Below, piece after piece: positions 24,494 to 33,389 of a DNA stretch of 36,845 nt. Below the pieces are notes generated by a model that did not search any database, had not been told where the DNA came from, and worked only from the letters and a program-made list of their open reading frames with translations. This DNA is from Marinigracilibium pacificum (GTDB lineage Bacteria > Bacteroidota > Bacteroidia > Cytophagales > Cyclobacteriaceae), in contig NZ_JABBNU010000017.1 of the NCBI RefSeq assembly GCF_012926615.1, positions 1-36,845 on the forward strand. The letters are read 5' to 3'. The position numbers and the translations under genes are program-made. Position 1 is the first letter of the stretch. Each line of letters starts with the position of its first letter.

Positions 24494-24982
24494 ATGAAAA
24501 AGGTAATTAATAGAGCTGCTTTTATCATTGTATTAGTCTTGCTTGTTAATAGCAATTTTGATTTTGTAAGAATTCAAGCAGCGAACTCATTTTATAAACA
24601 AAACAATTATAATATGAAAAGTTATGTGTCAATTTTTGAAATCCCTGCGACAAATATCTCCAGGGCAGTAGAGTTTTATGAAAACATCCTAAACATAAAA
24701 ATTGAAAGTATAGACTTTCCGGAAATGAAAATGGGAGTTTTTCCTTACGAAGAGCAGATAATCACAGGTGTAATAATAATGGGAGAAGGATATGTCCCTT
24801 CATCCGATGGAATTACAATTTACCTAAATGGTGGCACTAACCTCAAACATATACTGGATAAGGTGGAGAAAAACGGAGGGGAAATTATTGTCCCAAAAAC
24901 TCCACATGCTGATGATAGTGGCTATTTTGCAATTTTTATTGACTCTGAAGGAAACAAAATGGGTTTACATTCTCCTGAATAA
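24494..24982 (+). CDS. VOC (glyoxalase/dioxygenase superfamily) protein with an N-terminal hydrophobic leader
   Basis: 162 residues from ATG 24494. The first 40 residues (MKKVINRAAFIIVLVLLVNS and beyond) look like a signal sequence, which is unusual for this family. A second ATG at 24614 begins MKSYVSIFEIPATNISRAV, exactly where the VOC domain starts, so either start may be used. The domain follows the betaalphabetabetabeta pattern: FEIPATNISRAVEFYENIL, MKMGVFPYEEQ, ITIYLNGGTNLKHIL, then GYFAIFIDSEGNKMGLHS. A metal site is not clear. It may be an exported binding protein or, with the internal start, a normal cytoplasmic one. Confidence 0.8.
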   Translation: MKKVINRAAFIIVLVLLVNSNFDFVRIQAANSFYKQNNYNMKSYVSIFEIPATNISRAVEFYENILNIKIESIDFPEMKMGVFPYEEQIITGVIIMGEGYVPSSDGITIYLNGGTNLKHILDKVEKNGGEIIVPKTPHADDSGYFAIFIDSEGNKMGLHSPE

Positions 24983-25040
24983 TTAAACTAAAAGTGTAAC
25001 AAACTTGAGACTTGCGCTGTCCAATAGGTAAACATTACTC

Positions 25041-26528
25041 ATGTCTGTAAAAACACTTATACTTTTAATTTGCTTTTATTTATTATTCATATCATGTCAA
25101 CAAAAAACGGTCGACTCCATTAAGTCATCAAATCCGGAGATCACCAATAATTTCAAAAATATTGCAGATAGCATTTACTCTGAAAATGATCTATATGGAG
25201 ACGTGCTTTTTGCGGTAGTAAATAAAAAAGGGTTAGTTTATTCATATGCTGTAAATCGCGACATCATTGCAGGAAGACCATCTGCACTTAATAATAATTC
25301 ACCGATTTACATTGCTTCACATACCAAATCATTCACAGGAACCCTTGTGAAAATATTAGAAGAAAATAACAAACTCAATCTTGATAGTTCACTAGCTTAT
25401 TACCTTCCTGAGTTAACTTTTAATAATCAAGTTGATACGAAAACTATCAAATTGAAAGATCTGCTCAATCACACTCATGGGACTTTCAGCACTCAACTAA
25501 CATGGAAGACAGCATTCCTTGGATATAGCGGTAAAAATGAAGAGTTAATCAACGATTTGAATAATGATTTCCTACTTGATAAATCCAGAGTATTCAGGTA
25601 CTCTAATGTCGGCCCCATCCTGGCCGGAATAATAATAGACAAAACTCAACAAAATACATGGAAAGATATATTGAAGGAAGAGATTTTCAGTCCTCTAAAA
25701 ATGTCAAATACGAGTGCTTATGTATCAGAATTTGATTTTAAAACTATCCGCCCATCAGTTACTGCAACCTCAGATTCAGGAATTATTGAAAAAGGGTTTT
25801 ACAAATCTGATATTACTATGCATGCTTCAGGAGGAATTATATCAACAATTGACGATCTGTCAAAGTGGTTAAGCGCAAACATCCGACAAGATGAACTGCT
25901 TTTGAAAAAGAATGCCTGGAATGAATTGCATCAATCTACAACTGTCCAAAACAGAGAATATTTTACATATAAAAGAACGGGCTACTCTCTTGGATGGGAT
26001 ATTGCAACTTATCAGGATGAAAGAATACTTACTCGCTTTGGAGGATTGGCAGGGATTAGTTTTCATATTTCGTTTATGCCTGATCATAAAATAGGAGTTA
26101 TAGCTATATCTACTGATAATCGGGCATCACTTCTACCCCATCTGTTAGCAAATTATGTCTATAACCAATATACAGGAAAAGACACTGATAGTATTCTACA
26201 AGCAGAATATAAGATCTTCAAGCAGAATTTTGAAAAGCAGAATAATCAAAATTACCCCGAAGATAGTCGTATCCTTACTGTAACTGATGATAATAAGGAA
26301 CTATTGGGCTCTTATCAAAACAATTTAGGTTGGCCGGATATCAACATTAGTATTGTCAATGATCAATATAAATTTCAGTGGGGAGTACAAAAAGGAAAGG
26401 TTTACAAGAGTGACAAAAATAATTATTTAGCCTCATTGGGTATAATGATGAGGGAATTTGAAATCCGAAATGATATATTAATTACCGGGTCATTGATCTA
26501 TCTGAGGAAAACTAAAGTTACCAATTGA
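25041..26528 (+). CDS. Beta-lactamase-family serine hydrolase lipoprotein
   Basis: 495 residues. The lipoprotein signal LLFISC has its cysteine at about 19. The active site follows the class C / penicillin-binding pattern: S93-H-T-K96 in IASHTKSFTG, and Y187-S-N in FRYSNVGPIL. After about residue 390, GSYQNNLGWPDINISIV and onward is an extra beta domain of the DUF3471-like type. Such proteins are usually esterases or D-amino-acid-type peptidases; beta-lactam hydrolysis is not implied. It is probably anchored in the outer membrane, facing the periplasm. The gene stands alone 58 bases after the VOC gene. Confidence 0.9.
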   Translation: MSVKTLILLICFYLLFISCQQKTVDSIKSSNPEITNNFKNIADSIYSENDLYGDVLFAVVNKKGLVYSYAVNRDIIAGRPSALNNNSPIYIASHTKSFTGTLVKILEENNKLNLDSSLAYYLPELTFNNQVDTKTIKLKDLLNHTHGTFSTQLTWKTAFLGYSGKNEELINDLNNDFLLDKSRVFRYSNVGPILAGIIIDKTQQNTWKDILKEEIFSPLKMSNTSAYVSEFDFKTIRPSVTATSDSGIIEKGFYKSDITMHASGGIISTIDDLSKWLSANIRQDELLLKKNAWNELHQSTTVQNREYFTYKRTGYSLGWDIATYQDERILTRFGGLAGISFHISFMPDHKIGVIAISTDNRASLLPHLLANYVYNQYTGKDTDSILQAEYKIFKQNFEKQNNQNYPEDSRILTVTDDNKELLGSYQNNLGWPDINISIVNDQYKFQWGVQKGKVYKSDKNNYLASLGIMMREFEIRNDILITGSLIYLRKTKVTN

Positions 26529-26570
26529 TTGAATTGAGTTATTGTGGTTTTAAAATCACAGAATATTCCC

Positions 26571-26592
26571 TATATTTGTATCGCACACGATA
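26571..26592 (+). promoter_or_regulatory. -7 box and OhrR/MarR-like operator of the DoxX-glutathione peroxidase operon
   Basis: TATATTTG (26571-26578) is a perfect TAnnTTTG -7 box. It is followed at once by TATCG-CACA-CGATA (26579-26592), a perfect inverted repeat. A repressor bound here would block transcription. A longer TATCGC/GCGATA pair ends at the start codon. Sites of this form are known for OhrR/MarR-type peroxide repressors, which fits the peroxidase, but the regulator itself is not in the window. Confidence 0.65.
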
Positions 26593-26606
26593 TAATCTAT
26601 AGCGAT

Positions 26607-27029
26607 ATGAAAACAAATTTAGCACAAAAGATCATGAGAGTGTTTCTTGGGGCTTTAATGACCCTTGCGGGTATCGGTCACTTAACGTTCCAACGAGAAG
26701 AGTTTCAGGCTCAGGTTCCACGATGGCTCCCTGATAGCCCTGAGTTTATGGATTTTGTAGTAATATCATCAGGAATTGTTGAAATTGGCTTAGGACTGGC
26801 AATGATATTTCTATGGAAGCATCAGGTAAAAGTAGGATTAGCACTAGCTTTATTTTATGTACTAATATTTCCGGGAAACATCTCTCAATATACGAATGGC
26901 ATAAGTGCTTTCGGATTAGACACTGATCAAAAGCGATTAATCAGACTTTTCTTTCAACCTGTACTAATTCTTTGGGCCTTATGGTCAACAGGTGCTTTAA
27001 ATTACTTAATAAATCGATCAAAAAAATAA
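26607..27029 (+). CDS. DoxX-like membrane protein in operon with glutathione peroxidase
   Basis: 140 residues from ATG 26607. An upstream GTG frame exists but would begin before the promoter, so it is rejected. Four membrane segments are present, about 13-30, 48-68, 74-92 and 110-130, with the signature [17 protein letters not shown], then [25 protein letters not shown] and the following E resemble the DoxX family. It is one base from the glutathione peroxidase gene (27029/27031), so the two form an operon under the peroxide-type operator. A role in envelope redox balance is likely but unproven. Confidence 0.85.
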   Translation: MKTNLAQKIMRVFLGALMTLAGIGHLTFQREEFQAQVPRWLPDSPEFMDFVVISSGIVEIGLGLAMIFLWKHQVKVGLALALFYVLIFPGNISQYTNGISAFGLDTDQKRLIRLFFQPVLILWALWSTGALNYLINRSKK

Positions 27030-27030
27030 T

Positions 27031-27516
27031 ATGGAAAAGACATCATTTTATGATTTTGAAGCCAATACCATCAATGGCAAAAATATAGGCTTAGATCAGT
27101 TTAAAGATAAAACCATTATAGTGGTAAACACTGCAAGTAAATGCGGATTAACACCACAATACGAAGGATTAGAAAACCTGTATCAAAAGTATAAGGATCA
27201 GGGTCTGGTAATATTAGGCTTTCCTTGTAATCAATTTGCCAACCAGGAAAAAGGAACTTCAGAAGAAATCCAGGAATTTTGTCAGGTAAATTATGGAGTG
27301 AGCTTTCCAATGTTTGAAAAGATAGAAGTAAATGGCAAAAATGCTCATCCCGTTTTCAAATACTTAAAATCTAAACTATCCGGAGGAATTTTCGGAAGCA
27401 AAATAAAATGGAACTTCACCAAGTTTGTTATAGATAAAAATGGTGTACCGGTAAAAAGATTTTCTCCGACCACAAAACCAGAGAAAATGGAAGATTACAT
27501 TAAAAAGATTATCTAA
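27031..27516 (+). CDS. Glutathione peroxidase (thioredoxin-dependent type)
   Basis: 161 residues, full length. The peroxidatic cysteine is C38 in NTASKCGLT. The glutamine of the catalytic tetrad is Q72 in [12 protein letters not shown], and W with N lie in [10 protein letters not shown] second cysteine C84 in [11 protein letters not shown] sits where the resolving cysteine of plant and insect thioredoxin-dependent members lies, so it likely uses thioredoxin rather than glutathione. It is cytoplasmic, without signal peptide, and reduces organic and hydrogen peroxides. The gene is one base after the DoxX-like gene and ends at a strong terminator. Confidence 0.95.
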   Translation: MEKTSFYDFEANTINGKNIGLDQFKDKTIIVVNTASKCGLTPQYEGLENLYQKYKDQGLVILGFPCNQFANQEKGTSEEIQEFCQVNYGVSFPMFEKIEVNGKNAHPVFKYLKSKLSGGIFGSKIKWNFTKFVIDKNGVPVKRFSPTTKPEKMEDYIKKII

Positions 27517-27550
27517 TTGAAATAATCAATTTTTTTACCTTACCTGATTA

Positions 27551-27592
27551 AACTGTCACGTAATTCTTAAAAGAATACGTGACAGTTTTTTT
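27551..27592 (+). terminator. Rho-independent terminator
   Basis: The long stem AACTGTCACGT/ACGTGACAGTT is continued by ATTCT/AGAAT with one bulged base, and followed by seven T. It terminates the DoxX-peroxidase operon. Confidence 0.92.
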
Positions 27593-27882
27593 ATACATGC
27601 TGAAGATCAACCAATTGAACCTTCATACCCTTTCCAATTAATTAAAATATAAGAAGGTTTATCAAACAAAAACCACAAACTTAAAACGGTATAAGCCTAT
27701 AAACTTATAGTATTATTTTCATCCGGGAACCCTTTAAAAAAGCAAAAACACGCTTTAATCGCATTAAACCTATTTTGCCAAACATTATTTTATAATGACA
27801 CATATATTTACAATTATATATTGTTGTGTTTTTAAATTAAATATTTACATTGTGCGATCTATTTAATCAAACCAATAACCAA
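27593..27882. other. Intergenic region before the M43 protease
   Basis: AT-rich, with TATATTTA-like boxes around 27801-27845 that could serve as a promoter. No gene or repeat was seen. Confidence 0.4.
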
Positions 27883-28962
27883 ATGAAAAAAGTTTTATTA
27901 CTACTTTTCGTAACAGGATTTATTTTCACGGCCTGTAATGACGAATCAACCAACATGGGAAATGCTCAAGATCAACAAGAAGTTGTTGACATGAGCGACT
28001 TTTACCTTTACACTTTTCAAGATGATGAAGCTGCCAGAACCACAGCTGATAAATCATGTCATACAATGAAGGTATTAAACAGACAATTGGATGAAAATCC
28101 TGGTTTGTACAAAAAAATGTACAATGTTGAAAAACACGTACGTCAATTCATCGCTTCTAAAAAGCCTGATGGAACACCAGGTGGTGGAAATGGCGGCGGC
28201 GGAAACGGCGGCGGCGGTGAAGATCCGGTAGATGACGGATTAGGCGCTATCAATATCCCGGTTTATGTACACGTGATTTATAGCAATTCACAAGAAAACA
28301 TTAGTGATGCTCAGATTCAGTCTCAAATTGACATTCTTAATGCTGACTTCAACCTGACTAACAGCGATGCATCACTTACTCCTGCAGAGTTTGCTGGCGT
28401 TGTTGCTGATGTAGATGTTAATTTCACTTTAGCAGGTGTAACCAGAAAAGCTTCTTCAAGAACTTCTTGGGGTACAAGAGATGAAATGAAATTCGCTTCT
28501 AACGGTGGAGTTGATGTAGTAACTCCTGAGTCTGCACTTAACATTTGGGTGTGTAACATCGGTGGTGGTATATTAGGTTATGCTCAATTCCCTGGTGGCA
28601 ACCCTGCTACTGATGGTGTTGTTGTGGGACCTGAGTACTTTGGTGACAGAGGCTATGTGGCTGCTCCTTTTGATAAAGGAAGAACTACTACTCACGAAGT
28701 AGGACACTACCTAAACCTGAGACATATCTGGGGTGATGGTAGATGTAAGCAAGATGATTTCGTTGCTGACACTCCTTCTTCTGACGGACCAAACTACGGT
28801 TGTCCTGCTTACCCAACGGTAAATTGCAGATCTAATGACATGACAATGAACTACATGGATTATGTTAATGACGAATGCATGTATATGTTCTCTGAAGGTC
28901 AGAAAGCAAGAATGAGAGCTCTTTTCACAGCTGGTGGAGCAAGAGAATCAATGTATAACTAA
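27883..28962 (+). CDS. Secreted M43 (cytophagalysin/pappalysin-like) zinc metalloprotease
   Basis: 359 residues from ATG 27883; an upstream TTG frame adds only a leader that would block the signal. The N-terminus is a lipoprotein-type signal (LLLLFVTGFIFTAC). A propeptide of about 80 residues is followed by a glycine-rich linker (GGGNGGGGNGGGG) and the catalytic domain from about 120. The zinc motif HEVGHYLNLRH is intact (HExxHxxxxxH), and the Met-turn is probably MTMNYMDYVNDECMYMF near the end, in the YMDY form typical of this family. It should cleave proteins outside the cell or at the cell surface. There is a clean terminator 23 bases after it. Confidence 0.93.
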   Translation: MKKVLLLLFVTGFIFTACNDESTNMGNAQDQQEVVDMSDFYLYTFQDDEAARTTADKSCHTMKVLNRQLDENPGLYKKMYNVEKHVRQFIASKKPDGTPGGGNGGGGNGGGGEDPVDDGLGAINIPVYVHVIYSNSQENISDAQIQSQIDILNADFNLTNSDASLTPAEFAGVVADVDVNFTLAGVTRKASSRTSWGTRDEMKFASNGGVDVVTPESALNIWVCNIGGGILGYAQFPGGNPATDGVVVGPEYFGDRGYVAAPFDKGRTTTHEVGHYLNLRHIWGDGRCKQDDFVADTPSSDGPNYGCPAYPTVNCRSNDMTMNYMDYVNDECMYMFSEGQKARMRALFTAGGARESMYN

Positions 28963-28985
28963 TACGAACATTCTTTAAAATATTT

Positions 28986-29015
28986 AACCGATCGGGATAT
29001 TCCGATCGGTTTTTT
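28986..29015 (+). terminator. Rho-independent terminator
   Basis: AACCGATCGG, loop GATATT, CCGATCGGTT, then a T run. It is perfectly paired and just after the protease gene. Confidence 0.93.
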
Positions 29016-29357
29016 ATGTCTATTCTCATATGGACTGGTTAAACACCAATCATTTGATTTAACAATATTACAAATCCCGGTTACATTTTGGTAAGGCAAA
29101 AAAGATAAAAATATTCCTTATCGATGGGTAGAATTGATAAAAAACAGCCTTAATAATTCTAAACTAAAGATATTCCCAAATGAAGGTCATTTATTAATTT
29201 TGACTCATTCGGAAGAGATGTTTATACACTTGTTATCATTATGGACTAAACTTTTTAATTAATATTTTCGATCCATTTTCATTTTAAATGATCAATAATA
29301 TGTTTTTATTTGATCAGGAATTAAAAATCAATATGCAATAACCATTGTCCCAATACT
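29016..29357. other. Intergenic region before the VWA lipoprotein
   Basis: AT-rich and without a gene. TACACTTG near 29225, preceded by TTTG, is a possible degenerate promoter. Nothing else was found. Confidence 0.4.
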
Positions 29358-30515
29358 ATGAATAATAAATTAATTCATACCTCATTTAACCCGTTATACC
29401 TCCTGATTTTAGGGGTAACAGTATTATTTTCTTCTTGCAAATTTGATTCACCCGAACCATTATCTCCACATGATTACGGACCTGGAGGAAAGCCTGATTA
29501 TTCAGGAAGAATAACTGCCGGAGAATGGAATGATCTGGATAACTGGGAATTCTGGAACTCTCTAATGAATTCTAGTGAGTATTCTAGCCAACCATCTTAT
29601 TGGAATTTTTATACGAATAACCGAATATCTGTATTGGTGCAAAATAATGGCACTCCGGTTGTCAATGCCAAAGTTGAAATATTAAGAAACGGAACAGCAA
29701 TATGGTCAACCATAACTGACAATTTAGGTAAAGCTGAATTATGGATTGGAGCTTTTCAAAATGAATCACCAAGCGATCTGAACGATTTTAGTCTGAGAGT
29801 TAATAATGATATTCAAAATCAGGATTTATTGTTATATCAAGATGGAGTGAACACCATTAACCTCACCAATGCTATCATCAACCCAAACAGAGTTGAGTTA
29901 TCATTTATTGTTGATGCAACCGGATCGATGTCTGACGAACTTGATTTTCTTAAAGATGATTTAAAAAGTGTAATCAATACAGTCGAAACTGAAAACAATA
30001 ATATTGACATTTACACCTCTACTGTCTTTTATAGAGATCAGGAAGAACAATATGTAACACTGAAATCTGATTTTACTGCGGATATAAACTCAACAATCAG
30101 TTTTATTCAAGGCCAAAATGCCTTTGGAGGTGGAGATTATCCTGAGGCTGTTCATACAGCTCTTGATGTTGCAATAAATGACTTGCAATGGTCTCAGGTA
30201 GCTAAAACAAGAATTGCATTTCTACTATTAGATGCTCCTCCTCATTATAAACCTGAAGTATTAAATAGCATTCATGAAACAATTAAATCGGCTGCTGAAA
30301 AAGGAATAAAAGTAATTCCAATAACTGCTAGTGGGATAGATAAAGAAACTGAATTTTTAATGCGGTTCATGGCTATATCCACTAATGGAACTTATGTTTT
30401 CATTACAAACGACAGCGGCGTGGGCAATGATCATATAGACCCAACTGTCGGTGAATATCAAGTCGATTTGCTTAACAACCTGTTGATCAAACTAATCAAA
30501 AAATATTCTAACTGA
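29358..30515 (+). CDS. VWA-domain lipoprotein
   Basis: 385 residues. The lipoprotein signal LLILGVTVLFSSC has its cysteine at about 27. Residues about 85-165 look like an Ig-like/carboxypeptidase-regulatory-like module (VLVQNNGTPVVNAKVEILRN). The VWA domain is about 175-375: it starts VELSFIVDATGSMSDELDFL, with the MIDAS motif DATGS, and continues to KTRIAFLLLDAPPHY and KGIKVIPITASGIDKETEF. A metal-dependent ligand-binding or adhesion role is likely, with the protein tethered to the outer membrane. A neighbouring catalytic gene is absent. A hairpin terminator follows. Confidence 0.92.
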   Translation: MNNKLIHTSFNPLYLLILGVTVLFSSCKFDSPEPLSPHDYGPGGKPDYSGRITAGEWNDLDNWEFWNSLMNSSEYSSQPSYWNFYTNNRISVLVQNNGTPVVNAKVEILRNGTAIWSTITDNLGKAELWIGAFQNESPSDLNDFSLRVNNDIQNQDLLLYQDGVNTINLTNAIINPNRVELSFIVDATGSMSDELDFLKDDLKSVINTVETENNNIDIYTSTVFYRDQEEQYVTLKSDFTADINSTISFIQGQNAFGGGDYPEAVHTALDVAINDLQWSQVAKTRIAFLLLDAPPHYKPEVLNSIHETIKSAAEKGIKVIPITASGIDKETEFLMRFMAISTNGTYVFITNDSGVGNDHIDPTVGEYQVDLLNNLLIKLIKKYSN

Positions 30516-30533
30516 TACAATCATAATAAATGT

Positions 30534-30576
30534 AAATCCTCAGTTTAATTCTTGTAGAATTTGACTGAGGATTTTT
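30534..30576 (+). terminator. Rho-independent terminator
   Basis: AAATCCTCAGT/ACTGAGGATTT with an inner AATTCT/AGAATT stem, followed by T residues. It ends the VWA gene transcript. Confidence 0.9.
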
Positions 30577-30670
30577 ACTTTAGTCCTTTCCTTATCAACA
30601 AAATCTGCATAACACTTTCAAAATAAATCTAATTCAGCCTACTTTGCTTTGCTAGTTAAAAGTTAAGGTT

Positions 30671-32512
30671 ATGAAGGAGAACAGCGTAATAAATTTCATA
30701 GAAAGTGTACTTAAAAATATGCCATCGGACTGGCTTAGGCTAACTACCCACCGACTGGATATTTACAATGAATCATTAGCAAAAACTGAGTTTCTGGATC
30801 ATTTCGAAAAGTTATTCCAGGCAAATAATGCTAATCCGGCTGTACTTTCAGAACTTCCAACAGCTTACGACTACATCAGGCTAGGCCATCCACTTTCATC
30901 GGTATTGGAGTGGGCACTAGCAAAAATCCATGGACTTAAATCAGAAAATGTAATCACCTTTTCTTCTAACACCACTCCTGTACTAGCGGTATTACGTAAA
31001 AACCTGTTAGAAAAAAAGAATACCCAGATAGCTTATACTGGTAAATTACCTGAGAATTTTGATCCGGAAGTAATCAAACAAGTTTATGGATACCACTTTG
31101 ACTTAATACAAGTTGATTCTCAGCAAAACATACCTGCTTTTAGTGGTAGCACAGTGTTCATTTCACACCAAGATGAAATCAACAACATTGCCCTTACAGA
31201 AAACATAGATTTCTTTATTCGTGTCCATTCAAATTATGGAAGCATCCTTCTGGTTAAAGGAGAAAAGAATGATAGTTATATTTCAGAAATTCAACACGTA
31301 AGAAGAAGAGAAACCATAGCAATGACTCCGGCAGATTGTTATTCTTCTCTTCAATTATTGATCGGAAAGACTCCTGGACAGTCAACTGTTGATATTTCTG
31401 CAAGTAAGGAACAAGTTTTAAAGACAATCAATCAAATCACCGGCACCAACTCTAAAGCATTAGTCGCTTCATCAGGGTTATCTATTCAATATGCGATAAT
31501 GATGGGGCTTGTACATGATGCAATAGAAAGACATCCGGGAAAAGATATAAAATTTATCGTTCCACCAAATTGCTATGGAGGCACAAACGATCAGTCACGA
31601 AGAGTAGCTGCTTGCATCGACAATGTAGAGATATTAGACCTGCCTGTTGATCGCGATAATGATATGGTAGATAGCGTTAACATGGTATTAGACAAGGTAG
31701 CAGCAGAAAATGCCATTCCATATATCATTGCAGAGATCCCAACAAACCCGAGAGTTGAAGTTCCCGATCTTGACAAGCTAAAGGAAGCACTGAGCAAGGA
31801 ACGTAAAACACCTACTGGTGAAAAGGCCATTGACCCAGTATTTATTCTCGATCAGACCTTCTGTCCGAACGTTCAGTTTTTAGGCGAGGGAGAAATCCTA
31901 TCTACAATAAGGGCTATATCATACGTTAGTGGTTCGAAATTCCCAAGTGGCGGAAAGTGTACAGCAGGATATTGTGTGGTAAACGAAAAGGCCAACGACT
32001 TATTAGCAAAGATCGAGAAGCATCTGATCCTTTGTGATAATGAAGCTACCGATCTTCAGATGGCGATATTAGCAGAGCAACTTCCATCGATGAACCAGCG
32101 AATAATCGATGCATATAAAAACACCAGGGAGTTTGTAAACTTCATAGAGGCAAACCTTCCTGGAGCAAAGATCAACTTTGTTTCTGAGGAATTGGCAGAC
32201 CGTGGGTTTATGCCTTCAGTGTTTTCATTAGACCTTCCGACAAAGGGGGCAAACGATGAAGAAAGAGAAAAATACAAAAGAGCCTTAAACCTGAAATTGA
32301 TCAACCTGATGATCAATGAGATTCCAGATGAGAGCAAATACTGTGTGAGTTATGGGCAGTTGAAAGGATGTTACTGGACGATACCGGCGACATCAACCCA
32401 GGGAACCACCAAAGAGGGAGACAAAGATTATATTGTACGAGTGGCGCTATCACATAATATGGATATGGATCGCCACAAGAAAGTGTTTATGGAATTTGTG
32501 GAGGGGATTTAG
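30671..32512 (+). CDS. PLP-dependent enzyme of the Cys/Met-metabolism type, large form
   Basis: 613 residues, clearly longer than the usual 380-430 of cystathionine-lyase-type enzymes. The core lies in the second half. The cofactor pocket includes SSGLSIQYAIMMG and PNCYGGTNDQSRR, then IIAEIPTNPRVEVPDL, a D in FILDQTFCPNVQF, and the lysine of ISYVSGSKFPSGGKCTAGYC that should carry PLP. These match the Cys/Met-metabolism family. The first 240 residues form an extra domain of unknown role (LGHPLSSVLEWALAKIHGL, NTTPVLAVLRKNLLEKKN). A carbon-sulfur lyase or transferase is likely; the substrate is unknown. It is the last gene of the ordinary block and directly precedes cassette array 2. Confidence 0.85.
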   Translation: MKENSVINFIESVLKNMPSDWLRLTTHRLDIYNESLAKTEFLDHFEKLFQANNANPAVLSELPTAYDYIRLGHPLSSVLEWALAKIHGLKSENVITFSSNTTPVLAVLRKNLLEKKNTQIAYTGKLPENFDPEVIKQVYGYHFDLIQVDSQQNIPAFSGSTVFISHQDEINNIALTENIDFFIRVHSNYGSILLVKGEKNDSYISEIQHVRRRETIAMTPADCYSSLQLLIGKTPGQSTVDISASKEQVLKTINQITGTNSKALVASSGLSIQYAIMMGLVHDAIERHPGKDIKFIVPPNCYGGTNDQSRRVAACIDNVEILDLPVDRDNDMVDSVNMVLDKVAAENAIPYIIAEIPTNPRVEVPDLDKLKEALSKERKTPTGEKAIDPVFILDQTFCPNVQFLGEGEILSTIRAISYVSGSKFPSGGKCTAGYCVVNEKANDLLAKIEKHLILCDNEATDLQMAILAEQLPSMNQRIIDAYKNTREFVNFIEANLPGAKINFVSEELADRGFMPSVFSLDLPTKGANDEEREKYKRALNLKLINLMINEIPDESKYCVSYGQLKGCYWTIPATSTQGTTKEGDKDYIVRVALSHNMDMDRHKKVFMEFVEGI

Positions 32513-32637
32513 TGTTTAGTTCAAATCTAACTATTGAGCGATTTCAATAAGAACAGGCATTGAAATAACAATAATACCTTTTGAGTAAAGGTCATTTGGC
32601 AGGTTAAATATTAGAAAAAGAACCCAACTGTAAACGG

Positions 32638-32690
32638 TTGTAAACGATTACACACGGAAATAAAAAATATCCGGTTACATACGTTTACAA
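32638..32690. repeat. Inverted repeat upstream of R5
   Basis: TTGTAAACG (32638-32646) and CGTTTACAA (32682-32690) are a perfect 9-bp pair. TGTAAACG also occurs just upstream as a direct repeat. The right arm overlaps the start of the segment shared with R6. It could be the left arm of a longer attC-like fold. Confidence 0.55.
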
Positions 32691-32825
32691 AGGGGTATTT
32701 ATTATTAATATATTTGATTTTGCGGAATCAAGAGCTATTTTAGGGGTTTTATAGGGAATTATTAACAAAAAGAACAACGAAGTTATAAAGGAAATAAGAG
32801 CAATAGAGTCGCACTTATTCACTCG
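32668..32825 (+). repeat. Structured repeat, shortened copy R5
   Basis: This corresponds to the 3' part of R1 from GGTATTTATTA onward, but with a 5' part shared only with R6 (TATCCGGTTACATACG). The first two hairpins of R1-R4 are missing. The end ACTCG|TTACC differs from CTTCG|TT by one base. The small frame is stopped by TAG. Confidence 0.75.
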
Positions 32826-32900
32826 TTACCTTTTAGCAGGAAATCCGTATATAAAACTAAATCATTTTTTACTTATTAGACTTTGAATTATATTGTAGAT

Positions 32901-33092
32901 ATGAACGAAGAAACGCTAAAGAAATATTTAATTCAAATTGCGGATCAACTGACACCTGAATCAACTTTGGAGGATGTATATGATCAATTAGCATTGCTGG
33001 CTGATATCGATGAATCTGAGGAACAGGAAAAAAAAGGTGAAATTTTTACTCAACAGCAAGTTCGAGATAAATCAAAAGAATGGTTGAGGTAA
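32901..33092 (+). CDS. Antitoxin of a type II toxin-antitoxin pair
   Basis: 63 residues from ATG 32901. An upstream TTG at 32883 adds six residues and is less likely. The sequence is acidic (ESTLEDVYDQLALLADIDES) and ends in EIFTQQQVRDKSKEWLR, the pattern of the short antitoxins that partner with RelE/ParE toxins. The C-terminal part would bind the toxin. Its end overlaps the toxin start by 13 bases, giving coupled translation and the usual antitoxin-first order. It lies in a complete cassette with perfect ends. In integrons such pairs are known to stabilise arrays, since loss of the cassette would leave the stable toxin. Confidence 0.85.
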   Translation: MNEETLKKYLIQIADQLTPESTLEDVYDQLALLADIDESEEQEKKGEIFTQQQVRDKSKEWLR

Positions 33093-33385
33093 TTTGGACA
33101 AAAAAGGCATTAGGACAATTAGAAAGAGCTGTTAAATATATTCAAGATGAACAAGGCACATCGTATGCCAAGATTGTATTGAATAAAATATTAGATTCCA
33201 CTGAGCTTTTAGAGAATCATCCAAATATCGGAACAATTGAACCGCTCTTAAAACATAAAAAATCAGAGTATCGATTTCTCGTGGTCTGGAGTTATAAGAT
33301 AATATACAGAATGACAAAATCTAAGGTAGTTATCTCCAGGGTTTTTCATACATCGAGGGATCCTAAAAAATTAAAAGGAATTTAA
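33080..33385 (+). CDS. RelE/ParE family toxin
   Basis: 101 residues. The fold is recognisable from VEVIWTKKALGQLERAVKYI at the start, then LNKILDSTELLENHPNIGTI (the family motif near the middle, with L..P..G), EYRFLVVWSYKIIYRMTKSK, and VVISRVFHTSRDPKKLKGI at the end, where R and H are the usual end residues. It should poison translation or DNA gyrase; which one is not clear from sequence. The ATG at 33080 overlaps the antitoxin end. It is the last gene before the attC-like site at 33390. Confidence 0.9.
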   Translation: MVEVIWTKKALGQLERAVKYIQDEQGTSYAKIVLNKILDSTELLENHPNIGTIEPLLKHKKSEYRFLVVWSYKIIYRMTKSKVVISRVFHTSRDPKKLKGI

Positions 33386-33389
33386 GCCG

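Noticed and set aside
25041-26528. Beta-lactam resistance gene
   Set aside because: The S-x-x-K and YSN motifs define a broad serine-hydrolase family; the lipoprotein signal and extra C-terminal domain point to an esterase or peptidase role.
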